Assembly (NCBI GenBank): GCA_013816275.1
Contig: JACDER010000108.1
Span: 1 to 5,975, forward strand
Direction of reading: 5' to 3'
Length of the DNA stretch: 5,975 bases
Origin: Actinomycetota bacterium
Lineage (GTDB): Bacteria > Actinomycetota > Thermoleophilia > Gaiellales > Gaiellaceae
Made by a program: the position numbers and the translations under genes. How positions within the stretch are numbered: position 1 is the first letter of the stretch; every line of letters begins with the position of its first letter. Positions 5,055 to 5,975 of the stretch are shown one piece after another. The notes beneath the pieces are model-generated. The model made no database searches. It saw only the letters and a list, made by a program, of their open reading frames with translations, and was not told the DNA's origin.

Positions 5055-5707
5055 ATGCGCGCCGCTCTTCTCGCTGGCTGGTCCTAGCTGTCGGCTCGAC
5101 CGCCGGCTACGCGGCGCACGGGGATACGCCGGTTCCGCTTACGCCCAGCACTGGATATCGCGATCTTTGCGATGGCCTGAAGCATCCGCAGCGAGGTTGC
5201 CCCGCGGGTGCGGTGCCGGCAGCTCTCTGGCGGCCACTCGGCTTTCCTTCGGTCGAGCCCGGCGGCGCCTGTCCTGTGTCGCGGCCGCATACCGTCACGT
5301 CGAAGATCGCTCCGGTCCTCGGTTCGGGGCCTGTGTTCTTTGCGGCGGGGGCGTACAACGCTGCCGACCGCTCGACGATGCTGCTCATCCCTTCCGCTGA
5401 ACCTCGCAGCCAGGCCGCGGGAACCGGATGGGGGATCGCGAAGACGGCGATCGTGAAACGGAAGACTCTGAAGCAGCCGCTGCTTCTGCGCGGACGCCGT
5501 CTCGACGGCCAAGGCGACCTCGGCTTCTCCGGTACTGGGCACAGGCCGTTCGCCGCGCTGCAGCTCTGGCCCAAATTCGGAGGAGCGCTCGGAAAGTTCA
5601 AGTGGAAGGGGCTCGCGGCGTGGGCCGTGGATGCGGGCTGCTATGGGCTCCAAATCGACGGGCGGACGTTCTCCGAGGTGATCGTCTTCCGGGTCGCATT
5701 CCGGTAG
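5055..5707 (+). CDS. Secreted protein of unknown function with apparent frameshift in signal peptide
   Basis: The coding frame of the body is open from 5042 to TAG 5705-5707, but its first standard start is GTG 5213 (164 residues). Upstream of that GTG the same frame still reads like protein: LVLAVGSTAGYAAHGDTP (a signal-peptide core and cleavage region from about 5078), then GYRDLCDGLKHPQRGCPAG. ATG 5055 lies in another frame and reads MRAALLAGWS before a stop; joined to the body near 5075-5078 it would complete a classical signal peptide. One missing or two extra bases would explain this. The mature part has four Cys (codons 5168 and 5198, plus residues 20 and 143 counted from GTG 5213), suggesting two disulfides in an exported beta-rich protein. 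The end GCYGLQIDGRTFSEVIVFRV is distinctive and resembles uncharacterised secreted actinobacterial proteins. No catalytic motif is seen. It may be a live gene with a sequencing error, a recent pseudogene, or a gene using an unusual start. Confidence 0.6.
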
Positions 5708-5735
5708 CTGCCTGCCGCGGCGCTAACGTCTTCGC

Positions 5736-5975
5736 ATGGGCCTCGTCCCGTCGTATGGGCTGCTCGTTGCCGTCCAGGGCGCGCTTGTCCTCGTTCCCGG
5801 TAGGCCTCGCCGGATCGCCTCCTCCCGGGCGCTCGGCCTGCTCATTCCGGCCGCCGCGATGGCTGTCGGCGTCGCGCTCGCGAGCTCGACCGGCGGCGCC
5901 GATTTCCTGACCGCGCTCGCGGCGGTCGCGACACCCGTCCTTGCCGCCGGGGCCGGCTGGGCCCGCGGCTGGTCC
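5736..5975 (+). CDS. Hydrophobic membrane protein, 5' end only
   Basis: ATG 5736 opens a frame that runs without a stop to the last base (80 codons). The product begins MGLVPSYGLLVAVQGALVLV and is rich in Ala, Val, Leu and Gly. Hydrophobic stretches lie at about 6-20, 32-50 and 57-73, separated by a basic loop (PGRPRR, 21-26), so it looks like a multi-pass inner-membrane protein. I do not recognise a family. TAACGT at 5724-5729 ends 6 nt before the ATG and could be the -10 of a leaderless transcript; no Shine-Dalgarno site is visible. It begins 28 nt after the preceding stop. The 3' end is outside the window. Confidence 0.6.
   Translation, partial: MGLVPSYGLLVAVQGALVLVPGRPRRIASSRALGLLIPAAAMAVGVALASSTGGADFLTALAAVATPVLAAGAGWARGWS

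Noticed and set aside
5084..5653. Minus-strand open frames opposite the secreted-protein gene
   Set aside because: The + frame gives a signal peptide, paired Cys and a protein-like C-terminus. The minus frames are Arg/Pro-rich with no motif.

Overview
The window is GC-rich bacterial DNA with dense genes, all on the + strand, GTG starts, 4-nt stop/start overlaps and several likely leaderless starts. A Gmad2-domain protein, a membrane-anchored HtrA protease, a YbdK/GCS2 ligase and a SigR/RsrA-type sigma/anti-sigma pair together suggest an Actinomycetota chromosome. Thermoleophilia is my best guess, but that is inferred from protein style and not proven.

Layout. (1) 1-359: 3' end of a gene whose product ends in a Gmad2 domain. 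(2) 360-1700: a promoter with 11-bp-spaced direct repeats, an HtrA-type serine protease with one membrane anchor and a PDZ domain, then a near-textbook terminator hairpin. (3) 1715-3346: three overlapping genes: a 104-residue Cys-containing conserved-looking protein of unknown function, a GCS2/YbdK carboxylate-amine ligase, and a 70-residue heavy-metal-associated (HMA) protein. (4) 3354-4242: an ECF sigma factor of the SigR/SigH type and its ZAS anti-sigma factor, preceded by an exact match to the SigR promoter consensus (GGAAT-N18-GTT). (5) 4261-5027: a FitA/VapB ribbon-helix-helix antitoxin and a VapC PIN toxin, with a perfect inverted-repeat operator over the promoter. The toxin appears to start at a CTG that overlaps the antitoxin stop. 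(6) 5028-5707: a secreted protein of unknown function whose start codon and body lie in different frames. (7) 5736-5975: the 5' end of a small hydrophobic membrane protein, cut by the window edge.

How the parts fit. SigR and RsrA should form a thiol-oxidation switch: disulfide formation in the anti-sigma factor frees the sigma factor, which transcribes its own gene. The genes just upstream encode a possible gamma-glutamyl-thiol ligase and a CxxC metal-binding protein, so regions 3 and 4 may be a thiol/metal homeostasis cluster. HtrA is a separate envelope-stress unit. The VapBC pair is an independent, autoregulated module.

I saw no tRNA, rRNA, CRISPR array, insertion sequence or replication origin. 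No clearly new multi-gene system is evident. The most interesting points are the SigR autoregulation site, the non-standard vapC start, the disrupted start of the secreted-protein gene, and the unknown Cys-containing protein coupled to the ligase.
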